The position numbers and the translations under genes were made by a program. From assembly GCF_001544475.1 (NCBI RefSeq), contig NZ_FCNW02000037.1:1-59418 (forward strand): 59,418 bases of DNA. Direction: 5' to 3'. A model generated the notes under the pieces. It worked only from the letters and a program-made list of their open reading frames with translations, was not told the DNA's origin and did no database searches. Source of the stretch: Caballeronia humi. GTDB taxonomy: Bacteria > Pseudomonadota > Gammaproteobacteria > Burkholderiales > Burkholderiaceae. Shown here in pieces: positions 25,034 through 33,745 of this stretch. Within the stretch, counting starts at the first letter, position 1. Every line of letters begins with the position of its first letter.

Positions 25034-26170
25034 ATGAATAGCGTTGTCGAACCCCGCATTCTTCAGAAACGACCCGAAACGGTCGATCGTTTCGGTCTCG
25101 CCTCGACATGGGAACGCGCGGATGCGCAATGGCCCAGTCACGAGCAAAGAACGTTGGTGTGTTGCCGCGTGCTCGATGAGACGCATGACGTCCGCACGTT
25201 CGTGTTCTCAAGTGAAGAAGGGCAACCTCTTTCCTTCGAGCCAGGTCAGTTCATCACGGTGAGCGCCGAAATCGATGGTCAGACGGTAAGCCGTTGCTAC
25301 ACGATTTCGTCGCCGCCGACGCGCCCCTACACGTTGTCGATCACAGTCAAGCGCACGCCGGGCGGTGTGATGTCGAACTGGCTGCACACCAACATGACCT
25401 TGGGAAGGACGTTGTCTGCATTCGGACCTGCGGGTGTGTTCACACCGTCGGCCGGGCCGGCGCGAAAGGCGCTCTATCTTTCAGCGGGCTCGGGCGTTAC
25501 GCCCTTGATGGCGATGACGCGGGCGGCCTTCGACCTCGGACAGGATCGCGATGTGGTGTTCGTCCATAGCGCGCGAACGCCTGACGACATCATCTTTGCA
25601 AAGGAACTCGACGCGCTTTCGCAAATGTCCAGCGCGTTTCGCGTGATTCACGTTTGCGAAGCGCAGGGAGAGCAGGGCGGCTGGCAGGGTCCGATGGGAC
25701 GCTTGAGTCTCGATCTGTTGAGAGCGCGCGTGCCGGACTATCAGGAACGTGAGGTCTTCACCTGCGGTCCCGAGGGATACATGGATGCAGTTCGGCAACT
25801 GCTCCTCGATGGAAACCACGATCCCGCGCGATATCACCAGGAAAGCTTCGACTTTGCGGAGACGATCGAAGTCGTCGAAGCAGCGCCGGAAGAGGCGAGT
25901 GCGCAAACCTGCTTTTCCGTGCGTCTCGCCCGCTCAGGAAAGACCTTTACAATCGAATCGTCGCAGACAGTTCTCGCCGCCGCACGCAAGGCCGGCGTGC
26001 CGTTACCTTCGTCGTGCAGCCAGGGCATTTGCGGCACATGCAAGACCACGGTGCTTGAAGGCACGGTCGAGATGAAGCACAACGGCGGCATCCGTCCACG
26101 TGAGATCGATAAAGGTCTCCGGCTGATGTGTTGCAGCAGGCCCACCTCAGATCTGGTACTGGATATGTAA
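25034..26170 (+). CDS. Ferredoxin-NAD(P)H reductase partner of the Rieske oxygenase (GbcB-like)
   Basis: The 378-residue protein joins an FNR-type flavin/NAD module to a C-terminal plant-type [2Fe-2S] ferredoxin. RCYTISSPPTRPYTLSITVK binds FAD, SAGSGVTPLMAMTRAAF and FTCGPEGYMDAV bind the nicotinamide cofactor, and CSQGICGTCKTTVLEG (Cys328, Cys333, Cys336) with a later cysteine holds the iron-sulfur cluster. It passes electrons from NAD(P)H to the Rieske oxygenase. It begins seven bases after the oxygenase stop, so the two are cotranscribed. The ATG at 25034 is preferred over an upstream in-frame start inside the oxygenase gene. Confidence 0.92.
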   Translation: MNSVVEPRILQKRPETVDRFGLASTWERADAQWPSHEQRTLVCCRVLDETHDVRTFVFSSEEGQPLSFEPGQFITVSAEIDGQTVSRCYTISSPPTRPYTLSITVKRTPGGVMSNWLHTNMTLGRTLSAFGPAGVFTPSAGPARKALYLSAGSGVTPLMAMTRAAFDLGQDRDVVFVHSARTPDDIIFAKELDALSQMSSAFRVIHVCEAQGEQGGWQGPMGRLSLDLLRARVPDYQEREVFTCGPEGYMDAVRQLLLDGNHDPARYHQESFDFAETIEVVEAAPEEASAQTCFSVRLARSGKTFTIESSQTVLAAARKAGVPLPSSCSQGICGTCKTTVLEGTVEMKHNGGIRPREIDKGLRLMCCSRPTSDLVLDM

Positions 26171-26229
26171 CGCCGAAACCTGGCCGAACAGTGCGCAAGC
26201 TAAACAGCGCTTTGTCGTGAGGAGATTTG

Positions 26230-26523
26230 ATGAAAGGCTATTGGCTCATTCTAGGTTCGAATGTCGAAGATCATGCCGCTCAGGAACGTTACGCGGCGCT
26301 GTGGGAGCCCATCGCAGCGCGTTATCAGGCTTCTGTTCGCATGCTTGATGTTACTGCCGTGCTCCAGGAGGCGCGCTCGACAAAGCGCGTTCTGGCAGTC
26401 GAGTTTCCGTCAATCGAGCTCGCCCGCGCGTGCTATGAAGATCCTGCCTATCAGGAAGCCATGCCGTTCGCGCTTAAGGCTTCGTATCGCGAATTGCTGA
26501 TCATTGAGGGCGATCTTGCGTGA
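26230..26523 (+). CDS. DUF1330-family small protein
   Basis: This 97-residue protein is of the dimeric alpha+beta-barrel DUF1330 type: MKGYWLILGSNVEDHAAQ at the start, then VLAVEFPSIELARACYEDP and a YQEAMPFALKASYRELLIIEG block. Members are small ferredoxin-fold proteins of unassigned function, often found in catabolic operons. The ATG at 26230 has GAGGAG seven bases before it. A TTG one codon upstream is possible. It lies 59 bases after the reductase and likely belongs to the same transcript. Confidence 0.85.
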   Translation: MKGYWLILGSNVEDHAAQERYAALWEPIAARYQASVRMLDVTAVLQEARSTKRVLAVEFPSIELARACYEDPAYQEAMPFALKASYRELLIIEGDLA

Positions 26524-26581
26524 TATTGCGCGCAACTGGATTGGCCTAAGAATGGTTTAAATCGAATACGTCAACGTGAAT

Positions 26582-26812
26582 TCATGCCAGTTTCCTGGCA
26601 TTAACCGACGAATCGGAGGCGATCGTCGCGTTCGGCGCTAAAGTGGTCGACGGACGCGCGCGGATCATTGCTCAGGCATATGCGCTGTTCGTTGACGAAT
26701 TGGTCGAGCGCACGCGCCATGCAGTTGATTGCGGCGCCGACGCTGTGATGGTGCTGCCGCCTTTTTTCGAAGGCCCGGCAGATGACGACGGCGTGTTCGC
26801 ATTCAAACAGCA
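26582..26812 (+). pseudogene. DapA/NAL-family lyase remnant
   Basis: One frame reads LALTDESEAIVAFGAKVVDG, then RIIAQAYA, then VERTRHAVDCGADAVMVLPP and FFEGPADDDGVFAF. The order and spacing match the dihydrodipicolinate synthase/N-acetylneuraminate lyase family: LTxxE block, RVPVIAGVG block, then GADAVMVLPPYF. Both ends are missing and the glycine-rich block has changed. About 75 of some 300 residues survive. From here to 27101 I see no further gene, only the promoter region of the ureohydrolase. Confidence 0.6.
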
Positions 26813-27101
26813 GCCGAGTCGCCGGAAGCTTATCGGCAGTTGGGAAAGCGATTGCGCTGCGTCGACGATAGTAACGACGCAATCTCCCGTCCACGACTTG
26901 GGAGGCCAAAGCGCGTAGAGCTTTGCTTCGTTCATTCCCGAAGTCTATTTCTTATTTCAGGCATTTTTTCGTTGGATTTCCTTGCTTAGACTCCGTTTCA
27001 GATGCATCGCAGGCCCGCCACGACGGGCGGCGCTGCAGCGGCGTGGAAGGCTACGTCCTGTGCGCCGAACCTATCTGAACCATTAACGTGACGGGACCAT
27101 C

Positions 27102-28079
27102 ATGTCTGAGAACAGCTACGAAACCGGTCGGCTCAATTTGCCGTTTGTTGGAATCTGCACGTTCGCGAAGTCCCCATTGTGCCTCGACTGGGACAAAATC
27201 GACGCGGACGTCGCGGTGATGGGCGCGCCCTTCGACTGCGGTACGCAATGGCGCGCCGGCGCAAGGTTCGGTCCGCGATCGATTCGCGATGCATCGACGC
27301 TTTTCTCATTCGGACACGGGGGCGCATACGATTTCGAGGACGACGTCGTCTATCTGCCCAGCGACGAAGTTCGCATCGTCGATATCGGCGACGCAGACAT
27401 GGTTCACACCAACACGGAAAAGAGCCACGCGAACATTGAATACGGCGTGCGCAAGATCCTGGCGGCGGGGGCTTTGCCGGTAGTGATGGGTGGCGATCAC
27501 TCGATCAACATTCCGTGCATCAACGCGTTCGAAGGCCAGGAGCCGTTCCATATCGTCCATATCGACGCTCATCTCGATTTCGTCGACGAGCGTCATGGTG
27601 TGCGTCACGGCCATGGCAATCCGCTGCGGCGTGCAGCGGAAAAGAGCGTTGTATCCGGCATGACGCAGGTCGGCATCCGCAACGTGTCCTCGACGGCGCG
27701 CGAAGGCTATGCGCAGGCGCGCGAGATGGGTTCTGACATCATCTCGGTGCGCGACCTGCGGCGCCTCGGCATTCAGGGCGTCCTGGATCGAATCCCGAAG
27801 GGCGTGCGCTATTACCTGACCATCGATATAGATGGCTTCGATCCGTCGATTGCGCCCGGCACGGGCACGCCGAGCCACGGCGGCCTGCTCTATTACGAAG
27901 GACTTGAACTGTTCGCGGGCCTGGCGGAACAGGGTGATGTGATCGGCATCGACCTTGTCGAAGTGGCGCCTGACTACGACCACTCGGGTTCGACTTCGAT
28001 CCTGGCGGCGCAATTGCTGTTGAACACGATTGGCCGCGTGATGCATCAACGCAAGGTCAAACGAAATCTTTTCCGCTGA
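27102..28079 (+). CDS. Agmatinase/guanidinobutyrase-family ureohydrolase
   Basis: A 325-residue arginase-superfamily protein with all binuclear manganese motifs: GGDHS (His133), IDAHLDF (Asp155, His157, Asp159) and a late DIDGFDPSIAPGTGTPSHGG. It hydrolyses a guanidino or related group to urea plus an amine. The family covers agmatinase, guanidinobutyrase, guanidinopropionase and newer guanidine-type hydrolases, and the substrate cannot be settled from motifs. It starts with ATG behind GACGGGACCATC. A divergent LysR/binding-protein pair follows. Its place beside onium-compound oxygenase genes suggests a role in nitrogenous osmolyte or amino acid breakdown. Confidence 0.9.
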   Translation: MSENSYETGRLNLPFVGICTFAKSPLCLDWDKIDADVAVMGAPFDCGTQWRAGARFGPRSIRDASTLFSFGHGGAYDFEDDVVYLPSDEVRIVDIGDADMVHTNTEKSHANIEYGVRKILAAGALPVVMGGDHSINIPCINAFEGQEPFHIVHIDAHLDFVDERHGVRHGHGNPLRRAAEKSVVSGMTQVGIRNVSSTAREGYAQAREMGSDIISVRDLRRLGIQGVLDRIPKGVRYYLTIDIDGFDPSIAPGTGTPSHGGLLYYEGLELFAGLAEQGDVIGIDLVEVAPDYDHSGSTSILAAQLLLNTIGRVMHQRKVKRNLFR

Positions 28080-28142
28080 ACGGGAGGCGGTTGTGCCGAC
28101 CTGACGTACACCGCGTTCGGCGGGGCGAGGCACAGGCACCCG

Positions 28143-29066
28143 CTATTCGCCGCCTCGCCTGGCGCGGTTCGCGTCGATGGCAGCAGCCCGCAGTTGCTTG
28201 CAAAAGGCCTGCACGACACGCGTCGGCTCGCCTCCTTTGCGCGTGATGATCTGAAATTCCAGATGGGTCACGTAGTGCTCGGGATCGATGCGGTGCAACA
28301 GGCCGCCCTCGACCCAAGGCCGCGCGTAATGAGGCGGCAGGAAGCCGATGTAGTTGCCCGACAGGATCAGCATCGCGCGGCCTTCGACGTTATCGACCGA
28401 AGCCGCAGCCTGCGTCATGCGCAGGAGCTTGACCTCCTGGCTGCCGAGATAGGCGCGGGCGGCGAGCCGCTGATTGCTGAGCGCCGATACGGGCACATGA
28501 GTGCCCGCCCGCTCGAATAGCGGGTGGGTCGACGCGCAATAGAGGCCTTGTTCCTCGCGATAGAGCGGCAAATAGTCGAGGCCGGGAATCTGCGCGGGAA
28601 ACGGCCCTACTGCCAGATGCAGACGGCCGTCCAGTACGTGCTGCTCCATGCTGCCCGGCGTTTCGATCTGTACATGCAGGCGAACTTCGGGCGCCATCTG
28701 GCCGAACTCGCGGATCGCCACCGGCAGAGGCGAGTGCTGGTCGGTCAACGTCGCCTCGATCATGCCGAAACGCAGCACGCCAGAAAGCTGATTGCGCAAT
28801 GCGCCGGCCTCCAGATGAAACGAATCGACCGCGCCGAGCAGACGCTGCGCGGCGGCGTGCAGCTCCGCGCCTTCTTCGGTGAGGCGGAAACCGGCGCGTC
28901 CGCGTTCACACAATCTCAGTCCGAGACGGGTTTCCAGTTGCGACATGTATTCGCTGATGCTCGACGCACCGACGTTGAGGACCGGCTGCGCCGCGGCGAA
29001 GCCGCCGCATCGCACGATGGTATCGAAAATCCGCAACAGCTTGAGATCCGTGTCCTGGACTTGCAT
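28143..29066 (-). CDS. LysR-family transcriptional regulator
   Basis: A 307-residue LysR protein. The N-terminal HTH is slightly unusual (DTDLKLLRIFDTIVRCGGFA, then SSISEYMSQLETRLGLRLCE) and is followed by RFGMIEATLTDQHSPLPVAI at the start of the effector domain. It is convergent with the ureohydrolase gene (stops 63 bases apart) and divergent from the binding-protein gene (229 bases). The divergent gene is the likelier target. The ATG at 29066 gives the expected N-terminus. Confidence 0.92.
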   Translation of the reverse strand: MQVQDTDLKLLRIFDTIVRCGGFAAAQPVLNVGASSISEYMSQLETRLGLRLCERGRAGFRLTEEGAELHAAAQRLLGAVDSFHLEAGALRNQLSGVLRFGMIEATLTDQHSPLPVAIREFGQMAPEVRLHVQIETPGSMEQHVLDGRLHLAVGPFPAQIPGLDYLPLYREEQGLYCASTHPLFERAGTHVPVSALSNQRLAARAYLGSQEVKLLRMTQAAASVDNVEGRAMLILSGNYIGFLPPHYARPWVEGGLLHRIDPEHYVTHLEFQIITRKGGEPTRVVQAFCKQLRAAAIDANRARRGGE

Positions 29067-29295
29067 CGTGCCGCCTCTCGATTACTTCGGGAATCGCCGA
29101 AATGTGTTTCAACAATGGTGCATTTTATTGGTGAATTTGGCTACACAAAATTGCTGTCAACCCGGCCGCCCGATGCCCCCGAAGGCATCCGGACAGCGGG
29201 GGCCCAAGGCGATGTTTTTCTGTGCCGAAGCGCGGTGGTTGCGTCACCTTTGGTGACGGGCGGTTTGGCGCGTAACGATGTGAGGAGAGAGCGCG

Positions 29296-30438
29296 ATGAG
29301 AAAGCCGTACGCAGGTGCGAGCTGGTTGACGGCAGCCGCTTTGAGCATGATGTCCACGGGCGCGGCGGCGGGTGAACAGGTGGTCAGGATCGGTTTGACC
29401 GGACCCTTGACCGGCCCGCAGGCCGCCATCGGCAAGGACGACGAAAACGGCGTCCGAATGGCTATCGAACGTCTGAATGCCGAGGGGCTTGTGATCGGCG
29501 GTCAGAAGACGCGGTTCGAACTGGTTTCGCAGGACGATGCCGCCGATCCGCGGACCGGTATGACGGTTGCGCAAAGCCTGGTCGACGCCGACGTGAAGGC
29601 GATCTTTGGACCCTTTAATTCGGGCGTTGCGATCCCGATATCAAACCTGGTGAACGTATCGGGCATCGTGATGGCGACGGTCGCGTCGAACCCGTCGATC
29701 ACGCAGCACGGCTATCCGTTCGTGTTTCGCATCTCCGCCAGCGATACGCAGCTTGGTAGCCGCATGGGGGAGTTCGCGGCAAATGAGCTCAAGGTCAAGC
29801 GTGTCGCCGTGATCGACGACCGCACTGCGTATGGTCAAGGTGTCGCAGATGAGTTCATCAACGCGGCCAAGGCCAACGGCATTGAGATCGTGGATCGCGA
29901 ATATACAACCGACAAGGCCACCGACTTCGTCGCCATTCTCACCCGCGTCAAGGGCGCGAACGTGCAAGCCGTCTTCTACGGAGGCTATTACGCTCAGGCT
30001 GGCGCGTTGCGCAGGCAGATGAAGCGCCTTGCCATGAATGGCTACCTGCTCGGTGGCGACGCCATGTGCAATGCGGAACTGGCAAAACTCGGCGGCGAAG
30101 CCGTCGATACGCGAGTGTATTGTCCGCAAGGCGGTCCCGTTCTTGATCAGACGCAGGAGGGCCGTCAATTCAAGGCGGATTACAAGCAGCGCTTCAACGC
30201 GGAACCGTTGACCTACAGCGCGGCCTTGTACGATGGTGTGAATATCGTCGCGCGCGCCATGCAGAAGGCCAACTCGATCGAACCGGCACAGTATCGCGTT
30301 GCACTGGCGGCTATCGACGCTCGCGGCGTTTCAGGACACTATCGATTTGACAAGAACCGCGACCTGACGGACTCACCAATCACGATCTATAACTATCGAA
30401 ATGGTGAGCCGACTCCGCTGGCATCCTCCAAACCCTAG
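29296..30438 (+). CDS. Branched-chain amino acid-type ABC transporter binding protein (orphan)
   Basis: A 380-residue exported periplasmic binding protein of the LivJ/type I group. After the signal peptide (ends GAAAG-EQ) it reads VVRIGLTGPLTGPQAAIGKD, then GPFNSGVAIPISNLVNVSGI and RIFRISA-like FVFRISASDTQLG, all typical. No livH, livM, livG or livF gene is next to it. The next sequence is a decayed GMC dehydrogenase, so the transporter must be elsewhere or lost. Under the divergent LysR it may import an amino acid or amino-acid-like osmolyte. Confidence 0.92.
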   Translation: MRKPYAGASWLTAAALSMMSTGAAAGEQVVRIGLTGPLTGPQAAIGKDDENGVRMAIERLNAEGLVIGGQKTRFELVSQDDAADPRTGMTVAQSLVDADVKAIFGPFNSGVAIPISNLVNVSGIVMATVASNPSITQHGYPFVFRISASDTQLGSRMGEFAANELKVKRVAVIDDRTAYGQGVADEFINAAKANGIEIVDREYTTDKATDFVAILTRVKGANVQAVFYGGYYAQAGALRRQMKRLAMNGYLLGGDAMCNAELAKLGGEAVDTRVYCPQGGPVLDQTQEGRQFKADYKQRFNAEPLTYSAALYDGVNIVARAMQKANSIEPAQYRVALAAIDARGVSGHYRFDKNRDLTDSPITIYNYRNGEPTPLASSKP

Positions 30439-30497
30439 AGCGACGTCTTTCAACCGAGGCAGGGGATAGTAACGCATCACACTGATGCGGCTAAGCG

Positions 30498-30665
30498 GTG
30501 TCATGCGACCAGAGTGGGGCGTGCGAGGGGAAGGAACTGAGAACGCGCGGCTGGGACTATCGCGATTGCCTGCCCTACTTTCGACGCGCGCAGAGCAATG
30601 GAAACCTGAGCGCGCCGACCGTCATGCTCGCCGAGCGAGCGTCGGATCGGGTTCGCGCGGTTTCC
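30498..30665 (+). pseudogene. Choline dehydrogenase-type GMC oxidoreductase remnant with internal deletion
   Basis: One frame joins two parts of a GMC oxidoreductase that are normally hundreds of residues apart. The N-terminal-side RGWDYRDCLPYFRRAQ is followed at once by the C-terminal-side GNLSAPTVMLAERASDRVRA. In BetA-type enzymes the first motif lies near residue 100 and the second close to the end, so roughly 400 codons have been removed in frame. Nothing else is recognised in the 336-base gap after the binding-protein gene. Confidence 0.65.
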
Positions 30666-30774
30666 ATGTTGCCCGTGAAATTACTACGTCGCGCGAGCGT
30701 GAGCATGATTTTCGGAAGTGCGATTTACTTCACGGTTCGTGGCGGACCACTGCATGTTCCACCAAGCCGTCTGC

Positions 30775-32145
30775 TCACAGCAAGACCGCTTGCTGCAAAA
30801 GCTCCAGCGCTTTGAACTCGTCCAATTTACCTGCGCGCGCTTTGCCCGCCAAGGTCTTGATCAGCGCCTCCGCGATCGGTTCGATTCCGTCGAGATTTGC
30901 CAGACTGGTCAAGGAGGCGGCGGGGCGATGCGACAGCGAATGACGATGCGCGTCAGAAGCGGCAGCAAGTTGCTCGGGTGTTGCTGGCGGTGCGGCGCTT
31001 TTCTCTGCGATTGCGGGAGCGTCAAGCCCAGCGGGGGATTCGCTGGTACGCGCTTGCTCGCCCACGATCACGGCCTTGTCAACTCCGCCACCTGCTGAAA
31101 TATGAGGGCTGTGTTCGACTGACGTGCTCGCCGGAGCGGGCGAGGGGCGCACATTCTCGATATCGACGTCGGCTTCCGCACTTTCTTCTATTGCAGTAAC
31201 GAGTGGTCGTTGCGTTTGAGATGCCTTACCGCGGGATGTAGGAAGAAGCAACTGCGACACTGAATCTGGAATTTCCATTTCCGATCGCGGAGTGTCCAAC
31301 CAGCCGGTCGGCAAACCCAAGCGTTCGGTGAAACGATTCGCTTCGGCATCGTCCATGCGTCTCTTGCCGTGTAGCCGATGGGCCATGTTTGAACCAGTAA
31401 TCGCCATGACCGCAGCGAGCCTTACTTTAGATCCATTGCGGGTTGTAAGAACGTGAAGATTGGCACGTCGGATGTTTTGCACCGCCGCGCTGTCATTTAA
31501 CGCGAGCGATTGCTGGTGGCCGCCTTTTGGCGACGTCCCGGATTTTATGCGCCCGTTTCTTGGCGATTTGCTGGGCACAGGTTGCACGACTGTTGTGTTC
31601 TTATTATTCTGCACGGCCCTTGGCGATGCGCCCGCTGCTTTCTTCGGCATTTCCGATTCCTCGGGCAAATGTTCTTTAATGGATGACTGCTGGCTGACCA
31701 CTTGAGCGGAAGCCGGTTCGGAAGGCAATTCAAACACTTCTTCTGATTCGGCTTCCGCTTGAACAAAGTCCAGCGGCGATTTCAATCGAGCGACTATCTC
31801 CGGCGTTAACACAGGATTGGGCTGGTCGAAGAAACCATGTGGCAGCCCAAGCGTGGTCTCCATGTGAAAGGCCGTTTCGGGCGTGAATTTTTCGCCCTTC
31901 ATCAGTTCCGCTACTCGCGTCAAGTTGGACTCAAGTCCTAACGCGATATTTTCGGCGCCCACCGCCTCGACCAACAACTGAAACGATCGCGTCTTGAAAA
32001 TGGAAGCCGTCTGACCTTGGTCTAGCGCAGAATGTCCCTTTACGTAGGGCTGGCTCTGCCGATTGGAAAGCGATTTTTTGACGTGGCGCGATGGCCGCTG
32101 GCCACTGTCACGAGTTCCCGAGTATCGCCCGCGCGCTTGACTCAT
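30775..32145 (-). CDS. Unassigned protein with two HTH-like modules
   Basis: This 456-residue protein is not one I can name. It has two related modules, residues 54-120 and 226-300. Each has a helical array ending in a shared motif, LGLPHGFFDQP in the first and LGLPTGWLDTP in the second, as in Cro/CI-type phage and plasmid repressors. They are joined by a long low-complexity linker rich in Ser, Pro, Lys and Asn. A second disordered stretch (310-410) leads to a C-terminal helical tail, ALIKTLAGKARAGKLDEFKA. No membrane segment or signal peptide is present. The linker codons are poorer in GC than the neighbours. GGGGAG precedes the ATG, and a perfect 14-base palindrome lies upstream. A DNA-binding regulator or nucleoid protein is likely. 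Confidence 0.7.
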   Translation of the reverse strand: MSQARGRYSGTRDSGQRPSRHVKKSLSNRQSQPYVKGHSALDQGQTASIFKTRSFQLLVEAVGAENIALGLESNLTRVAELMKGEKFTPETAFHMETTLGLPHGFFDQPNPVLTPEIVARLKSPLDFVQAEAESEEVFELPSEPASAQVVSQQSSIKEHLPEESEMPKKAAGASPRAVQNNKNTTVVQPVPSKSPRNGRIKSGTSPKGGHQQSLALNDSAAVQNIRRANLHVLTTRNGSKVRLAAVMAITGSNMAHRLHGKRRMDDAEANRFTERLGLPTGWLDTPRSEMEIPDSVSQLLLPTSRGKASQTQRPLVTAIEESAEADVDIENVRPSPAPASTSVEHSPHISAGGGVDKAVIVGEQARTSESPAGLDAPAIAEKSAAPPATPEQLAAASDAHRHSLSHRPAASLTSLANLDGIEPIAEALIKTLAGKARAGKLDEFKALELLQQAVLL

Positions 32146-32210
32146 AAATTACGGCTCCCCGCCATTGTTGAGACTGTAGGCGTCGATTATAGACGACGCG
32201 ATATTCGAGG

Positions 32211-32224
32211 TTTGCCCGGGCAAA
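32211..32224. promoter_or_regulatory. Perfect palindrome upstream of the two-HTH protein
   Basis: TTTGCCCGGGCAAA is a perfect 14-base palindrome 66-79 bases upstream of the start of the two-HTH protein, between it and the mreB stop. It could be an operator, for example for autoregulation. No binding evidence is available. Confidence 0.4.
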
Positions 32225-32274
32225 GGCGCTCCAGGCAAGGCAGGAGACCATGCGTGATGCCTTTGCCGCCGCGT

Positions 32275-33315
32275 TCACTCGTAAGCAAAAACGCTGCCGA
32301 ATTTGTCCAGGCGTTCGAGTGCCATTCCCGATCCGCGCACGACGCAGGTCAGCGGGGTTTCGGCCACGAGCACCGGCAGTCCGGTCTCTTCGGCGAGCAG
32401 GCGATCGAGGTCACGCAATAGCGCACCGCCACCCGCGAGCATGATGCCGCGCTCGGCGATATCGGCGCCGAGTTCGGGCGGCGTCTGTTCGAGCGCGATC
32501 CTGACCGCCGATACGATCTGGTTAAGCGGATCGGTGAGGGCTTCGAGGATTTCATTGCTGGAAACCGTGAAGCTGCGCGGAATGCCTTCCGACATGTTGC
32601 GCCCCCTCACTTCTATCTCCTTCACTTCCGAGCCGGGGAACGCGGAGCCGATCTCTTTCTTGATGACTTCGGCGGTCTGTTCGCCGATGAGCATGCCGTA
32701 GTTGCGACGGATATAGTTGACGATCGCTTCGTCGAACTTGTCGCCGCCGACCCGCACGGAGCCCTTATACACGATGCCGCCGAGTGAGATCACGCCGACT
32801 TCGGTGGTACCTCCGCCGATATCGACGATCATCGAGCCGGTTGCTTCCGACACCGGCAGGCCGGCTCCGGTTGCGGCGGCCATCGGCTCTTCGATCAGGT
32901 AGACCTGCGAGCCGCCGGCACTGTGCGCGGCCTCCTTGATTGCACGTCGTTCAACCTGGGTCGAGCCGCACGGTACGCAGATGACAATGCGCGGCGACGC
33001 CGCAAAGAGCCGCGGCTTATGCACCATCCGGATAAACTGCTTGATCATCTGCTGCGTGATGTCGAAGTCGGCGATCACGCCGTCCTTCATCGGCCGGATG
33101 GCTTCGATGTTGCCCGGCACTTTGCCGAGCATCTGCTTTGCTTCCTTGCCCACTGCCAAAATGGTTTTCTTCCCATTCGGACCGCCTTCTTGACGAATCG
33201 CCACGACAGAGGGCTCGTCGAGGACGATGCCTTTGCCCCGAAGATAGACCAGTGTGTTCGAGGTGCCAAGGTCGATCGCCAGATCGTGGGAAAAGTAGCG
33301 CATAAAACCGGCCAT
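32275..33315 (-). CDS. mreB: Rod shape-determining actin homologue MreB
   Basis: The 346-residue protein is a clear MreB. DLAIDLGTSNTLVYLRGKG is phosphate loop 1, IVDIGGGTTEVGVISLGG is phosphate loop 2, and GIMLAGGGALLRDLDRLL contacts adenosine. It polymerises under the membrane and guides cell-wall growth. The usual Burkholderiales mreB is followed by mreC, mreD and mrdA. This one has none of these downstream, so it looks like an isolated paralogue. The N-terminus also differs (MAGFMRYFSHDLAIDLG) but keeps the amphipathic pattern. The ATG at 33315 is chosen; a second ATG at 33303 is also possible. Confidence 0.95.
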   Translation of the reverse strand: MAGFMRYFSHDLAIDLGTSNTLVYLRGKGIVLDEPSVVAIRQEGGPNGKKTILAVGKEAKQMLGKVPGNIEAIRPMKDGVIADFDITQQMIKQFIRMVHKPRLFAASPRIVICVPCGSTQVERRAIKEAAHSAGGSQVYLIEEPMAAATGAGLPVSEATGSMIVDIGGGTTEVGVISLGGIVYKGSVRVGGDKFDEAIVNYIRRNYGMLIGEQTAEVIKKEIGSAFPGSEVKEIEVRGRNMSEGIPRSFTVSSNEILEALTDPLNQIVSAVRIALEQTPPELGADIAERGIMLAGGGALLRDLDRLLAEETGLPVLVAETPLTCVVRGSGMALERLDKFGSVFAYE

Positions 33316-33499
33316 TCGAAATCCTGTCTCGCTTGTTCCCGGTGCGCGATGCACCCGGTTCGACCATACGACGGCCGGGAGACGCAAGAATAGCAGCTTC
33401 GGATGGACTGCCCTGGTTCAAAATTTACAATGAGGACAAGGTGGCGGTTTCTGCGTCAACGTGCTGAGCGGATTGGATAGCGTGGCGGCCCTCGGCGTG
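33316..33499. other. Intergenic sequence without a recognised gene
   Basis: Between the mreB start and the terminator for the upstream channel gene I see no convincing gene. It must hold the mreB promoter. After the terminator, 33521-33745 is likewise empty of recognisable coding or RNA structure. Confidence 0.5.
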
Positions 33500-33520
33500 A
33501 AAAAAACCCCCGCTACCGGG
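33500..33520 (-). terminator. Intrinsic terminator
   Basis: Read on the minus strand, CCCG-GTAG-CGGG forms a short GC stem followed by GG and seven T residues. It lies about 225 bases beyond the stop of the mechanosensitive channel gene in its direction of transcription and before mreB. This is a reasonable rho-independent terminator for that transcript. Confidence 0.6.
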
Positions 33521-33745
33521 AAACACGCCGCCTTCGCTGGCCCCGGTTGTTCAACGAATCAAAAAGATTCGTGAGGGGAGCCCTTAGCTGCTTGATAACG
33601 AGGGTGTTGCGCTCGGCCTGGCGCTTCGCTCGCTTACGACACATCGCTTGCGGCAAGTTCGTCTACGTCGCACGTCACCAGTCATACGCATAACAGTCGT
33701 CTTAAGGCTTCGTGCGGGGCGCAGGTGACAACTGCCATCGCTCGT

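Noticed and set aside
23842..25059. 405-codon minus-strand open frame
   Set aside because: It is antisense to the Rieske oxygenase gene, with no recognisable domain.
33521..33745. tRNA or small RNA between mreB and the channel gene
   Set aside because: No cloverleaf, CCA end or other recognisable fold could be drawn by eye.
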